64,000 bases of DNA, taken from assembly GCF_025506275.1 (NCBI RefSeq), contig NZ_QYCP01000092.1:62001-126000 (forward strand). The letters run 5' to 3'. The notes beneath the pieces were generated by a model. That model saw only the letters and a program-made list of their open reading frames with translations, made no database searches and had not been told where the DNA came from. The position numbers and the translations under genes are program-made. The stretch comes from Brevibacterium permense. Lineage in GTDB: Bacteria; Actinomycetota; Actinomycetes; Actinomycetales; Brevibacteriaceae. Every line of letters begins with the position of its first letter. Position 1 is the stretch's first letter. This document shows positions 8,424 to 16,208 of the stretch, piece by piece.

Positions 8424-9800
8424 GTGAAGAGCTCCGTCGAGCAACTCGACCCCACCCGGGTCAAGATCAGCGTGGAAGTCCCATACGCCGAACTCAAACC
8501 GAGCGTCGACGAGGCATACAAGACCATCGGGGCCCAGGTCACCGTCCCCGGGTTCCGTAAGGGCAAGGTCCCCGCGCGCATCATCGATCAGCGCATCGGC
8601 CGTCCTGCTGTGATCCAAGAAGCCATCAACAACGGTCTTGACGACTTCTACCGCAACGCGGTCGAAGAGCACGACCTCAAGCCGATGGGCCAGCCCGAGG
8701 TCGAGATCTCCGAGGTTCCCGGTCTCGACGGAACCGAAGACGGCGAACTCGGCTTCACCGTCGAGGTCGACGTGCGCCCCGAGGTCACGCTGCCTGCCTA
8801 CGACACGATCTCCATCGAGGTCGACCCCATCGAGGTCACCGACGCCGATGTGGACGAAGAGCTCGAGCAGCTGCGCACCCGCTTCGGAACACTCGTCGCC
8901 GTCGATCGCCCCGCGGCCAAGGACGACTTCGTCACCCTCGACCTCATCGCCACCATCGGTGACGAAGAGATCGACACCGCCTCCGACATCTCCTACCAGG
9001 TCGGTGCCGGAACGATGCTCGAAGGCATGGACGAAGCGCTCGACGGCCTCTCCGCCGGAGAGACCACGACCTTCGAAACCACCTTCGCAGGTGGCGAGCA
9101 CGCCGGCGAACAGGGCACTGTGAAGATCACCCTGGGCGCTGTGAAGGAACGTGAACTGCCCGAGGCCGACGACGACTTCGCTCAGCTGGCCAGCGAGTTC
9201 GACACGATCGACGAACTGCGGGAGGACCTGCGCGTCCAGGCCGGCAAGGCCAAGGAGACCGAACAGGGCGTCCAGGCACGAGACAAGGTCCTCGAACACC
9301 TCATCGAGACCCTCGACGTCCCGGTCCCGGCCAAGATTGTCACCGACGAGGTCGAGCGTCACCTCGAGTCCGAGAACCGTTCGGACGATGACGAGCACCG
9401 CAAGGAGGTCACCGAGGAGACCGAGCGCAATCTGCGCACGCAGTTCATCCTCGATGCGGTCTCCGAAGCCGAGAACGTCGAAGTCAGCCAGCCCGAACTC
9501 ATCGAGTACCTGATCTCCGCTTCACAGCAGTACGGAATGAACCCCAACGAGTTCGCCCAGATGCTCGACAGCTCCGGCCAGGTCAACGCCCTCGTCGGCG
9601 AGGTCTCGCGCCGCAAGGCCCTGGCCGCCGTCCTTGCCGGTGCCACGGTCAAGGACACCGCCGGAAACGTCGTCGACATGGAGGCCTTCACCTCCGCCGG
9701 TGACGACGCCGAAGAAGCCGCCGCCGAGGATGCCGACGCGAACGCGCAGAGCGCGGAAGCCGCGGACGAAGCATCTCCAGAGGCTGCCGAAGAGAACTGA
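8424..9800 (+). CDS. tig: Trigger factor, ribosome-associated chaperone and prolyl isomerase
   Basis: A 458-residue chaperone that binds the ribosomal exit tunnel and shields nascent chains. The N-terminal ribosome-binding domain has the GFRKGKVP signature. The FKBP-type isomerase domain follows (about 150-245), then the helical C-terminal domain. The last 35 residues are Ala/Glu/Asp-rich, a common acidic tail in actinobacterial trigger factors. The GTG at 8424 was preferred to the in-frame TTG at 8409 because gaaagg (8411-8416) is optimally placed for it. It stands immediately upstream of clpP1P2X, the usual order, but a strong terminator separates them. Confidence 0.95.
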   Translation: MKSSVEQLDPTRVKISVEVPYAELKPSVDEAYKTIGAQVTVPGFRKGKVPARIIDQRIGRPAVIQEAINNGLDDFYRNAVEEHDLKPMGQPEVEISEVPGLDGTEDGELGFTVEVDVRPEVTLPAYDTISIEVDPIEVTDADVDEELEQLRTRFGTLVAVDRPAAKDDFVTLDLIATIGDEEIDTASDISYQVGAGTMLEGMDEALDGLSAGETTTFETTFAGGEHAGEQGTVKITLGAVKERELPEADDDFAQLASEFDTIDELREDLRVQAGKAKETEQGVQARDKVLEHLIETLDVPVPAKIVTDEVERHLESENRSDDDEHRKEVTEETERNLRTQFILDAVSEAENVEVSQPELIEYLISASQQYGMNPNEFAQMLDSSGQVNALVGEVSRRKALAAVLAGATVKDTAGNVVDMEAFTSAGDDAEEAAAEDADANAQSAEAADEASPEAAEEN

Positions 9801-9832
9801 GGACGAGCCGCCTCGGCGGTGGAATCCTGAAG

Positions 9833-9870
9833 AGACGGTGGGTACGGATCACGATCCGTACCCACCGTCT
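9833..9870 (+). terminator. Strong terminator between tig and clpP1
   Basis: A perfect 18-bp inverted repeat (agacggtgggtacggatc and complement) around only 2 unpaired bases, followed by TTCGC. It isolates tig from the clp genes. Confidence 0.8.
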
Positions 9871-9890
9871 TCGCATCTGCGCAGGTCCCG

Positions 9891-9908
9891 ATCACGCTGA
9901 GGGCGAAC
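9891..9908 (+). promoter_or_regulatory. ClgR operator upstream of clpP1P2
   Basis: The 18-mer ATCACGCTGAGGGCGAAC fits, at every specified position, the ClgR binding consensus reported for corynebacteria and Streptomyces (WNNWCGCYNANRGCGWWS, from memory). It ends about 40 bases before the -10 box of clpP1, a position suited to an activator. Confidence 0.75.
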
Positions 9909-9947
9909 ACAGGCCTCGCCGCGGACTAAAACCTGGGGGAGAGCGGT

Positions 9948-9953
9948 TAGAGT
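9948..9953 (+). promoter_or_regulatory. -10 box of the clpP1P2 promoter
   Basis: TAGAGT matches TANNNT and predicts a start near 9960, about 30 bases before the clpP1 GTG. Confidence 0.5.
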
Positions 9954-9989
9954 CCATAACAAGCCATCCACAGAACACAGGAGTGAAAC

Positions 9990-10601
9990 GTGAGCGCATA
10001 CGACATGACAGCTCCCGTCGGCCTCGACGCCGGTGGGGGAATGGGTCTGGACGACCACATCTTCAATCGTCTTCTCAAAGAGCGCATCATCTGGCTCGGT
10101 TCGGAAGTGCGTGACGACAACGCCAACGCCATCTGCGCGCAGATGATGCTGCTGGCCGCCGAAGATCCCGAAGCGGACATCTCGCTCTACATCAACTCGC
10201 CCGGCGGCTCCGTCACCGCCGGTATGGCCATCTACGACACGATGCAGTACATCAAACCCGACGTCTCCACCGTGGCCATGGGCATGGCCGCCTCGATGGG
10301 ACAGTTCCTGCTCTCCTCGGGCACCCCGGGCAAGCGCTACGCCACCCCGCATGCCCGCATCCTCATGCACCAGCCGCTGGGCGGCATCGGCGGCACGGCC
10401 ACCGATATCAAGATCCAGGCCGAGCTGATCCTGCACATGAAGAAGCAGATGGCCGAACTGACCGCTCAGCAGACCGGGAAGTCGCTCGAGCAGATCCTCC
10501 AGGACAACGACCGTGACCACTGGTTCACCGCCGAAGAGGCGCTCGAATACGGCTTCATCGACAAGATGGTCACCCGCGCGTCCGACGTCGAGAACAACTG
10601 A
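9990..10601 (+). CDS. clpP1: ATP-dependent Clp protease proteolytic subunit 1
   Basis: A 203-residue serine protease subunit of the Clp chamber. The catalytic triad is visible as Ser102 (GMAASMGQ), His127 (MHQP) and Asp172 ([10 protein letters not shown]). The oxyanion glycines are in the NSPGGS loop (69-74). In Actinobacteria ClpP1 and ClpP2 form mixed double-heptamer rings and both are needed. The GTG start follows aggagtgaaac. clpP2 follows after 17 bases in one operon controlled by the upstream ClgR-type site. Confidence 0.95.
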   Translation: MSAYDMTAPVGLDAGGGMGLDDHIFNRLLKERIIWLGSEVRDDNANAICAQMMLLAAEDPEADISLYINSPGGSVTAGMAIYDTMQYIKPDVSTVAMGMAASMGQFLLSSGTPGKRYATPHARILMHQPLGGIGGTATDIKIQAELILHMKKQMAELTAQQTGKSLEQILQDNDRDHWFTAEEALEYGFIDKMVTRASDVENN

Positions 10602-10618
10602 GCAGGAGTGAGGGAAGA

Positions 10619-11272
10619 ATGAATTCAATGAATTTTATGCCGGGTTCGACGGCGTCGAACATGCCGCAGTCGCGTTATGTGATGCCGCAGTTCGAAGAGC
10701 GCACACCCTATGGCTTCAAGCGCCAGGATCCCTACACCAAGCTCTTCGACGACCGTGTCGTATTCCTCGGCGCGCAGGTCGATGACACCTCCGCGGACGA
10801 TGTCATGGCTCAGCTGCTCGTCCTCGAATCGCAGGATCCTGACCGCGACATCACTCTCTACATCAACTCGCCGGGTGGGTCGTTCACGGCGATGACGGCC
10901 ATCTACGACACGATGCAGTACATCAAGCCGGAGATCCAGACCGTCTGCCTCGGCCAGGCCGCCTCCGCAGCCGCCGTGCTGCTGGCCGCCGGCACTCCCG
11001 GCAAGCGTCTGGCTCTGCCGAACGCGCGAGTGCTCATCCACCAGCCCGCGATGCAGGGGCAGGGGCAGGGTCAGGCCTCTGACCTCGAGATCCAGGCCGC
11101 TGAGGTGCTGCGGATGCGCGAATGGCTCGAGGGCACTCTGGCCAAGCACTCGAACAAGGAGGCCGCACAGGTCTCGAACGACATCGAACGCGACCTCTTC
11201 CTCACGGCCGAACAGGCCAAGGACTACGGTCTGGTCGACCAGGTGCTCTCTTCGCGCAAGAACGTGAGCTGA
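10619..11272 (+). CDS. clpP2: ATP-dependent Clp protease proteolytic subunit 2
   Basis: The 217-residue partner subunit of ClpP1. The triad is Ser116 (GQAASAAA), His141 (LIHQP) and Asp188 (SNDIERD). The N-terminal extension of about 40 residues before the ClpP core is typical of actinobacterial ClpP2, where it acts as a propeptide. The ATG at 10619 follows ggagtgaggga; a second in-frame ATG is 9 bases further in, so the exact start is uncertain by three codons. It is co-transcribed with clpP1. Confidence 0.95.
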   Translation: MNSMNFMPGSTASNMPQSRYVMPQFEERTPYGFKRQDPYTKLFDDRVVFLGAQVDDTSADDVMAQLLVLESQDPDRDITLYINSPGGSFTAMTAIYDTMQYIKPEIQTVCLGQAASAAAVLLAAGTPGKRLALPNARVLIHQPAMQGQGQGQASDLEIQAAEVLRMREWLEGTLAKHSNKEAAQVSNDIERDLFLTAEQAKDYGLVDQVLSSRKNVS

Positions 11273-11300
11273 TCACCTGTCGGAGGACAGGGAAACACTG

Positions 11301-11340
11301 AGAACGGGTTCGTGCGATTTCGATCGGGCGGACCCGTTCT
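11301..11340 (+). terminator. Probable terminator after clpP2
   Basis: AGAACGGGT and ACCCGTTCT form a 9-bp stem extended by weaker pairs, followed by gggttcctt. It lies 28 bases after the clpP2 stop, ahead of a separate clpX promoter. Confidence 0.55.
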
Positions 11341-11405
11341 GGGTTCCTTCCGCCGACACACCGAGTCGTGGCTGGGGGCTCGTGTCAGCCACGTATGGGA
11401 AGCTA

Positions 11406-11435
11406 TTGAGGTACAGGAAACACGAGCGGTAGAGT
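11406..11435 (+). promoter_or_regulatory. clpX promoter
   Basis: TTGAGG at 11406-11411 and TAGAGT at 11430-11435 with an 18-base spacer give a plausible promoter. Transcription would begin near 11442. This indicates that clpX is expressed apart from clpP1P2. Confidence 0.6.
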
Positions 11436-11468
11436 TGGGGCCAAGCGTCCTGGCGAAAGGTTGTGACA

Positions 11469-12752
11469 GTGGCTCGCAGTGCGGACGGAGCAGACCTGCT
11501 CAAATGCAACTTCTGTGGGAAGTCTCAGAAGCAGGTTCGGAAACTCATCGCCGGACCTGGTGTTTACATCTGCGATGAATGCATCGGATTGTGCAATGAG
11601 ATCATCGAAGAGGAGCTCAGCGAATCCAGTCCGGAGCAGGCCGAACTCGAGCTGCCCAAACCTCGTGAGATCTTCGACTTCCTCCAGGAGTACGTAGTCG
11701 GTCAGGAACCGGCGAAGAAGGCACTGTCGGTAGCCGTCTACAACCACTACAAGCGCATCCGATCGCTGCAGTCCGGTGATGAGAAGACCCTCGGTTCCGA
11801 CGATTCCGAAGTTGAGATCGCGAAGTCGAACATTCTGCTCGTCGGTCCCACCGGCTCGGGAAAGACCTACCTCGCCCAGTCGCTGGCCAAGCGTCTCAAT
11901 GTCCCATTCGCGGTCGCCGATGCCACCGCGCTGACCGAAGCCGGCTACGTCGGCGAAGACGTCGAGAACATCCTGCTCAAACTCATTCAGGCCGCGGAGT
12001 TCGATATTCAGCGTGCCGAGCACGGAATCATCTATATCGACGAGATCGATAAGATCGCTCGCAAGTCGGAGAACCCGTCGATCACCCGTGACGTGTCCGG
12101 TGAGGGCGTGCAGCAGGCACTGCTGAAGATCCTCGAAGGCACCCAGGCGTCGGTGCCGCCGCAGGGCGGGCGCAAACACCCGCACCAGGACTTCCTGCAG
12201 ATCGACACGACCAATGTGCTCTTCATCGTCGCCGGCGCTTTCGCCGGGATGGAGGAGATCGTCGCCGGCCGCAAGGGCAAGCACGGCATCGGCTTCGGTG
12301 CCCTGCTGCAGTCGAAGAACGACGAAGAGGACCTCTACGCGGATATCCTTCCCGAAGATCTGCTCAAGTTCGGTCTCATTCCCGAGTTCATCGGCCGCCT
12401 GCCGGTGCTGGCCACCGTATCCAACCTCGACCGGGCTGCGCTGATGTCGATCCTCACGGAACCGAAGAACGCCTTGGTCAAGCAGTACCAGCGGATGTTC
12501 GAGTTCGACAATGTCTCTCTGACGTTCGAGACTGAGGCACTTGAGGCCATCGCCGACCTCGCTCTGCTGCGCGGTACGGGCGCTCGAGGCCTGCGCTCGA
12601 TCATGGAAGAGGTCCTGCAGCCGGTCATGTTCGATGTGCCTTCACGCGAAGACATCGCCGAGGTGGTCGTGACCAAGGACGTCGTCGAATCCAATGTCGC
12701 CCCGACCCTCGTGCCTAAGTCACGGAACAGGACGAATAAGAAGTCTGCCTGA
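11469..12752 (+). CDS. clpX: ClpX, ATP-dependent unfoldase of the Clp protease
   Basis: A 427-residue AAA+ unfoldase that feeds substrates to ClpP. The N-terminal zinc-binding domain has Cys13, Cys16, Cys35 and Cys38. Walker A is GPTGSGKT (126-133) and Walker B is IIYIDEID (187-194). The ClpP-docking loop is present as HGIGFG. Two GTG codons compete: 11463 and 11469. The second is 8 bases from aaagg (11456-11460) and gives the conserved N-terminus [13 protein letters not shown], so it is chosen. Confidence 0.95.
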   Translation: MARSADGADLLKCNFCGKSQKQVRKLIAGPGVYICDECIGLCNEIIEEELSESSPEQAELELPKPREIFDFLQEYVVGQEPAKKALSVAVYNHYKRIRSLQSGDEKTLGSDDSEVEIAKSNILLVGPTGSGKTYLAQSLAKRLNVPFAVADATALTEAGYVGEDVENILLKLIQAAEFDIQRAEHGIIYIDEIDKIARKSENPSITRDVSGEGVQQALLKILEGTQASVPPQGGRKHPHQDFLQIDTTNVLFIVAGAFAGMEEIVAGRKGKHGIGFGALLQSKNDEEDLYADILPEDLLKFGLIPEFIGRLPVLATVSNLDRAALMSILTEPKNALVKQYQRMFEFDNVSLTFETEALEAIADLALLRGTGARGLRSIMEEVLQPVMFDVPSREDIAEVVVTKDVVESNVAPTLVPKSRNRTNKKSA

Positions 12753-12764
12753 GTCTCTTAGCGC

Positions 12765-14051
12765 ATGAGACTCCTGGCCGACACACGCCCACTGCGCTAC
12801 GCGTCGTTCCGACGACTGTGGGTGGCCAATATCGTCACCGTCATCGGTGCGCAGATGACTGTTGTGGCGATACCCGCACAGATCTTCCACATCACCGGGT
12901 CGTCCGGGTACGTCGGGCTCGCGGGTGCATTCGGGCTGGTTCCGCTCATCGTCTTCGGACTGTGGGGCGGGTCGCTGGCCGATGTCGTTGATCGACGCAG
13001 ACTGCTCGTGATCTCGACGGTCGGTCTGATCGTCACGAGCGCGATACTTGCTCTCATCGCGGTGCTCAGCATCGACAATGTCTGGCTGTTGCTGTCGGTG
13101 TTTTCGATGCAGCAGGCATTCTTCGGTCTGAACCAGCCGGCGAGGGGAGCTCTGCTGCCCTCGATCATCCCGCTCGGCCTGCTGCCCGCGGCGAACTCGC
13201 TGAACATGACCGTGATGACATTGGGCGCCGTCGTCGGCCCTGTCGTCGGCGGAGCGCTGATCCCTCTGTTCGGGTACCAGCTGCTCTACGTCATCGATGC
13301 CGTGTTCCTGTTCGCTACGCTCTATGCAGTGATCCGACTGCCGTCGCTGCCGCCGCAGAAACAGCCCGATACACGGTCTGGATTCAAAGGCATCGTCGAC
13401 GGATTCCGGTATCTGCGGACGAACACCGTCGTCATGGTCTCTCTGCTGGTGGACATCATTGCAATGGTCTTCGGAATGCCGCGGGCACTGTTCCCGCAGA
13501 TAGCCGCGGAGACCTTCGGCGGTCCGCCCGAGGGCGGCATCGTCTTCTCGCTGCTCTTCGCTGCGCTGGCCGGCGGAAGCGCATTGGCCGGGATCTTCTC
13601 CGGGTGGGTCTCACGTGTGGAGCGCCAGGGGCTGGCCGTCATCGTCGCCATCGTCGTCTGGGGTGCGGCAATGACGGTGTTCGGACTGTCTCTTGAGCTG
13701 GCGGCTGGGTTCTGGCTGACCGCGCTCGTCGTCGCCTTGGCCGCGATGGCGGTCGGCGGCGGAGCCGATATCGTGTCCGGCGCCTTTCGGCAGACGATGC
13801 TCCAGGAAGCCGCAACCGATGCCATGCGCGGTCGGATGCAGGGAGTGTTCATCGTCGTCGTCGCCGGCGGACCTCGTATCGCGGACGTCCTCCACGGCTC
13901 CGTCGCGGCCGTCACAGACACCACGGTCGCCTCGGCGGGTGGCGGCATCGCCGTCATCGTTCTCGTGCTCGCCTGTGCAGTGGCCTTTCCGACCTTCCGG
14001 AAATACCGGGTCGAACGCGGCGGCCACGAGCACACTGTCCCCACTGCCTGA
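12765..14051 (+). CDS. MFS transporter, EntS/MFS_3-like
   Basis: A 428-residue membrane protein with about 12 hydrophobic segments, resembling the MFS_3 exporters such as the enterobactin exporter EntS. The N-terminal RYASFRRLWVANIVTVIGAQMT and the loop GGSLADVVDRRRLL after the second helix are typical of this group. The substrate is unknown. It begins 12 bases after clpX and may be read from the clpX promoter, but its function need not be linked. It converges with the AHSA1 gene at 14106. Confidence 0.8.
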   Translation: MRLLADTRPLRYASFRRLWVANIVTVIGAQMTVVAIPAQIFHITGSSGYVGLAGAFGLVPLIVFGLWGGSLADVVDRRRLLVISTVGLIVTSAILALIAVLSIDNVWLLLSVFSMQQAFFGLNQPARGALLPSIIPLGLLPAANSLNMTVMTLGAVVGPVVGGALIPLFGYQLLYVIDAVFLFATLYAVIRLPSLPPQKQPDTRSGFKGIVDGFRYLRTNTVVMVSLLVDIIAMVFGMPRALFPQIAAETFGGPPEGGIVFSLLFAALAGGSALAGIFSGWVSRVERQGLAVIVAIVVWGAAMTVFGLSLELAAGFWLTALVVALAAMAVGGGADIVSGAFRQTMLQEAATDAMRGRMQGVFIVVVAGGPRIADVLHGSVAAVTDTTVASAGGGIAVIVLVLACAVAFPTFRKYRVERGGHEHTVPTA

Positions 14052-14105
14052 TCAATCGAGTAGACCTGACGTTCGACCGAGCTCGTACTACGAGTCGTCG
14101 CTGAA

Positions 14106-14522
14106 TCAGCGCGAGTCGTCGCTCCGGAGGGCCTGCTCCATTCCGGCCAATATCCCCGGCCACCCCGAGCCCATGCCCTTGAACGCCTGCCGGCCCAGTG
14201 GAGTGTCGACGTCGAGCCCCGAATGAGCCATAAAGAGTCGGGTGCCCGTGCCTTCGGGCACGAGGGTCCACGTCAGCGTCGAATCCAGCGTGCCCTCGGA
14301 AAACGTATAGGCGAGGAGGCACTGCGAATCGACTCGGGTGACCGTGCACGGCTGTTTCCCGAATCCGCCCATGTCGAGAGTGAAAGAATGTCCGACGACA
14401 GGGGCGATGTCGCCGGAAGCCCACCACCGTGCCATGACATCCGGCTCTGTGAGCGCCCGCCAGACGGTGGCAGGGGAGTGGGAGAGGAACTGGTCGATTT
14501 CGATCGTGCGTTCGTCGGTCAT
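14106..14522 (-). CDS. SRPBCC (AHSA1-like) domain protein
   Basis: A 138-residue protein with the START/Bet v1-like fold of the AHSA1 family: IEIDQFLSHSPATVWRALTEPDVMARWW at the N-terminus is the family signature, and the C-terminal helix holds GWPGILAGMEQAL. Such single-domain proteins in bacteria bind small hydrophobic ligands; the ligand here is unknown. The ATG at 14522 was chosen because the residues encoded further upstream overlap the ArsR gene in another frame. It follows arsR by 10 bases, so the pair is a two-gene operon, a very common arrangement. Confidence 0.85.
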   Translation of the reverse strand: MTDERTIEIDQFLSHSPATVWRALTEPDVMARWWASGDIAPVVGHSFTLDMGGFGKQPCTVTRVDSQCLLAYTFSEGTLDSTLTWTLVPEGTGTRLFMAHSGLDVDTPLGRQAFKGMGSGWPGILAGMEQALRSDDSR

Positions 14523-14532
14523 GAGCTGTGTC

Positions 14533-14874
14533 CTAGTCTGTGCTGCGGTTGTCTGCGGGTTCCGATTCCTCGAGTTCGTCCAGTGCCAGCGACAGATCGT
14601 CGAGGCGGTCGCGCCAGTACCGTTCGAAAGGATGGAGCCAGTTCGCGAGTTCGGCGAACGGTGCGGCCTCGAGGTGATAGATGCGCTTCTGACCCTGTGG
14701 CTCCTCACGGACCAAGCCGGTGTGCCGGAGTATTCGCAGGTGCTCGGAGACCGCTGGACGACTGAGCTCGAACAGGGCGGTCAGCTCGGACACCGAACGC
14801 GGTTTTGTGCGCACCGCCTCGAGGATCGATCGCCGGGTGTCGTTGGCTACGGCCGAGAAGACATCGGAATTCAC
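14533..14874 (-). CDS. ArsR-family transcriptional repressor
   Basis: A 113-residue winged-helix regulator. The region from VFSAVANDTRRSILEAVR to SRPAVSEHLRILRHTGLV contains the recognition helix (RPAVSEHLRIL). There are no Cys residues for metal sensing, so the ligand is probably not arsenic or cadmium. It is co-transcribed with the AHSA1-like gene, which in other bacteria often forms the response module. The GTG start at 14874 lies about 7 bases after a -10 box, so the message is probably leaderless. Autoregulation through the adjacent repeats is likely. Confidence 0.85.
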   Translation of the reverse strand: MNSDVFSAVANDTRRSILEAVRTKPRSVSELTALFELSRPAVSEHLRILRHTGLVREEPQGQKRIYHLEAAPFAELANWLHPFERYWRDRLDDLSLALDELEESEPADNRSTD

Positions 14875-14881
14875 ACGAACG

Positions 14882-14925
14882 AGCGTATGTCGGGTTTCTC
14901 CGACATGTCAAGATAACCCGACATA
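14882..14925 (-). promoter_or_regulatory. ArsR promoter with overlapping inverted-repeat operator
   Basis: On the minus strand TTGACA, an 18-base spacer and TACGCT (14887-14882) form a near-consensus promoter. TATGTCGGGTT (14886-14896) and AACCCGACATA (14915-14925) are perfect inverted arms, and CCGACAT (14900-14906) gives a third half-site between them. A repressor bound here would cover -35 and spacer. Confidence 0.7.
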
Positions 14926-14929
14926 TCCG

Positions 14930-15178
14930 AGTTTTCGGGTATTGTCGCGCAGCCTGCCGCGTCGCTCTCACACCGGATTGCAAGAGCCATGACGCCCCAG
15001 TACTCTCGTATCTCTCACCGTTGCTCTCACACCACCGCGCCGGTGGCATACGGCCCCGGTGTTGGCGATTCCCTCACCCGTCCTGCCGAAATAGCGTCGT
15101 GCACCAAGACGTTGAGTGACGACGGGTGAGGGGACGCCCGATGCGGCGACATGGGGAGAAGCGCGGGGGAGACGACGA
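14930..15178. other. Non-coding interval with long inverted repeat
   Basis: No convincing gene lies here. CCCTCACCCGTC (15071-15082) and GACGGGTGAGGG (15121-15132) form a perfect 12-bp inverted repeat with a 38-base loop. The 11-mer GCTCTCACACC occurs twice (14964-14974 and 15023-15033). These could belong to a small RNA or a decayed element; nothing identifies it. Confidence 0.35.
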
Positions 15179-15216
15179 CACCCCCGACTCGCTGCCGAAG
15201 CAGCAGGTCGGGGGTG
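15179..15216 (-). terminator. Terminator after the AIM24 gene
   Basis: A 10-bp outer stem (cacccccgac/gtcgggggtg) and an inner gctgc/gcagc stem form one long hairpin. On the minus strand it lies 38 bases after the stop at 15255. Confidence 0.65.
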
Positions 15217-15254
15217 CGTCAGCGTAGTGATGCTGCGGACGGTCGTCAGGTGGG

Positions 15255-15947
15255 TCAGCTGGTGGTGGCCGAGTAGACGGCGTTCTCTGCGGGCTGGACG
15301 ACGACGAATCCGGGGCCGTGGAATGCCAGCTGCACGGACTCACCGGAGCCGCGACCGAAGAATGTGCCGACGCTGACGTCGGTCTTGATCTGCGGGGCCA
15401 GCGCCGACGACCAGCAGACGGCGGCCTGCGGATCGACGAAGGTCGGCTGCTGCGAGCAGTCGAGGACCATGGGCTCACCCTTGCAGCAGATGGCGGCAGT
15501 GCCCTGTCCGGCAAGTTCGAGGTTGAACAGTCCCGAACCGCTGACCATCGCACCGACACCGCCCTTGATGCGTTTGATCTCCCAGCTGAGCACGTCGTCG
15601 AAGGCGAGCAGATTCGCGGTGTTGACGGTCAGTGCGTCCTGCGGACCTTCGAGCGCCATCATGAAGATGTTCGAGGCCTCCCTGGCGAAGAACACTTCCC
15701 CGTGTCCCTCGACTCGCATGACGTTTCCGCCCTCGCCGGTGGCTGCCTTCTTCATGAACTGGCCGACCGACTTCGACCCCTGGTGGGTGAAGCGGACATC
15801 TCCCTGATAGGCGACCATCGCGCCCTTGGTGGCGATCATCGGTGCGTTCGGCGTGACCACCGAACGCAGCATCTTGTTCGACTGGAGCGTCCACCGCTCT
15901 TGGTTCTGGACTTCGGCGTTGCGCTTGGAAAAGAGTTCGCTTCTCAC
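15255..15947 (-). CDS. AIM24-family protein
   Basis: A 230-residue protein of the AIM24/TIGR00266 family, made of beta-rich repeats without signal peptide or membrane helix. Typical features are GAMVAYQGDVRFTHQG, the Gly-rich GGVGAMVSGSGLFNLEL block and the end segment AFHGPGFVVVQPAE. The bacterial function is not established; the name derives from a mitochondrial homolog. It starts at GTG 15947 with gaaagg upstream. A TATGGT -10 candidate lies about 70 bases before the start on this strand. Confidence 0.85.
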   Translation of the reverse strand: MRSELFSKRNAEVQNQERWTLQSNKMLRSVVTPNAPMIATKGAMVAYQGDVRFTHQGSKSVGQFMKKAATGEGGNVMRVEGHGEVFFAREASNIFMMALEGPQDALTVNTANLLAFDDVLSWEIKRIKGGVGAMVSGSGLFNLELAGQGTAAICCKGEPMVLDCSQQPTFVDPQAAVCWSSALAPQIKTDVSVGTFFGRGSGESVQLAFHGPGFVVVQPAENAVYSATTS

Positions 15948-16208
15948 GGTTCTGGGGACCTTTCGTTCAGGGAGGACTTCGGTGTTTCTTCAGTGGTCGA
16001 TAACCATAGTACGGCGGAGAGAACGCAGACCCCGGTCATTTCGTGTATCCGTTCCGGAACATGAACAGAGCCCCACGGCATCCGCTGCTCCGGCGCTGCG
16101 GAGGAACGGATGTCGCAGGCCTCTGCGGGACCAGCTCGGGTCTCTCCAGTTCACCCGGTGGGGTCGGAGGCTGCTCTGGCTGGCAGTTAGGGCCGGCTGG
16201 TGTTCGGC
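15948..16208. other. Spacer between AIM24 and valS
   Basis: This 261-base stretch follows valS and precedes the AIM24 gene, both leftward. It contains the leftward -10 candidate TATGGT near 16010 and no open frame with coding character. A convincing valS terminator is not visible. Confidence 0.4.
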
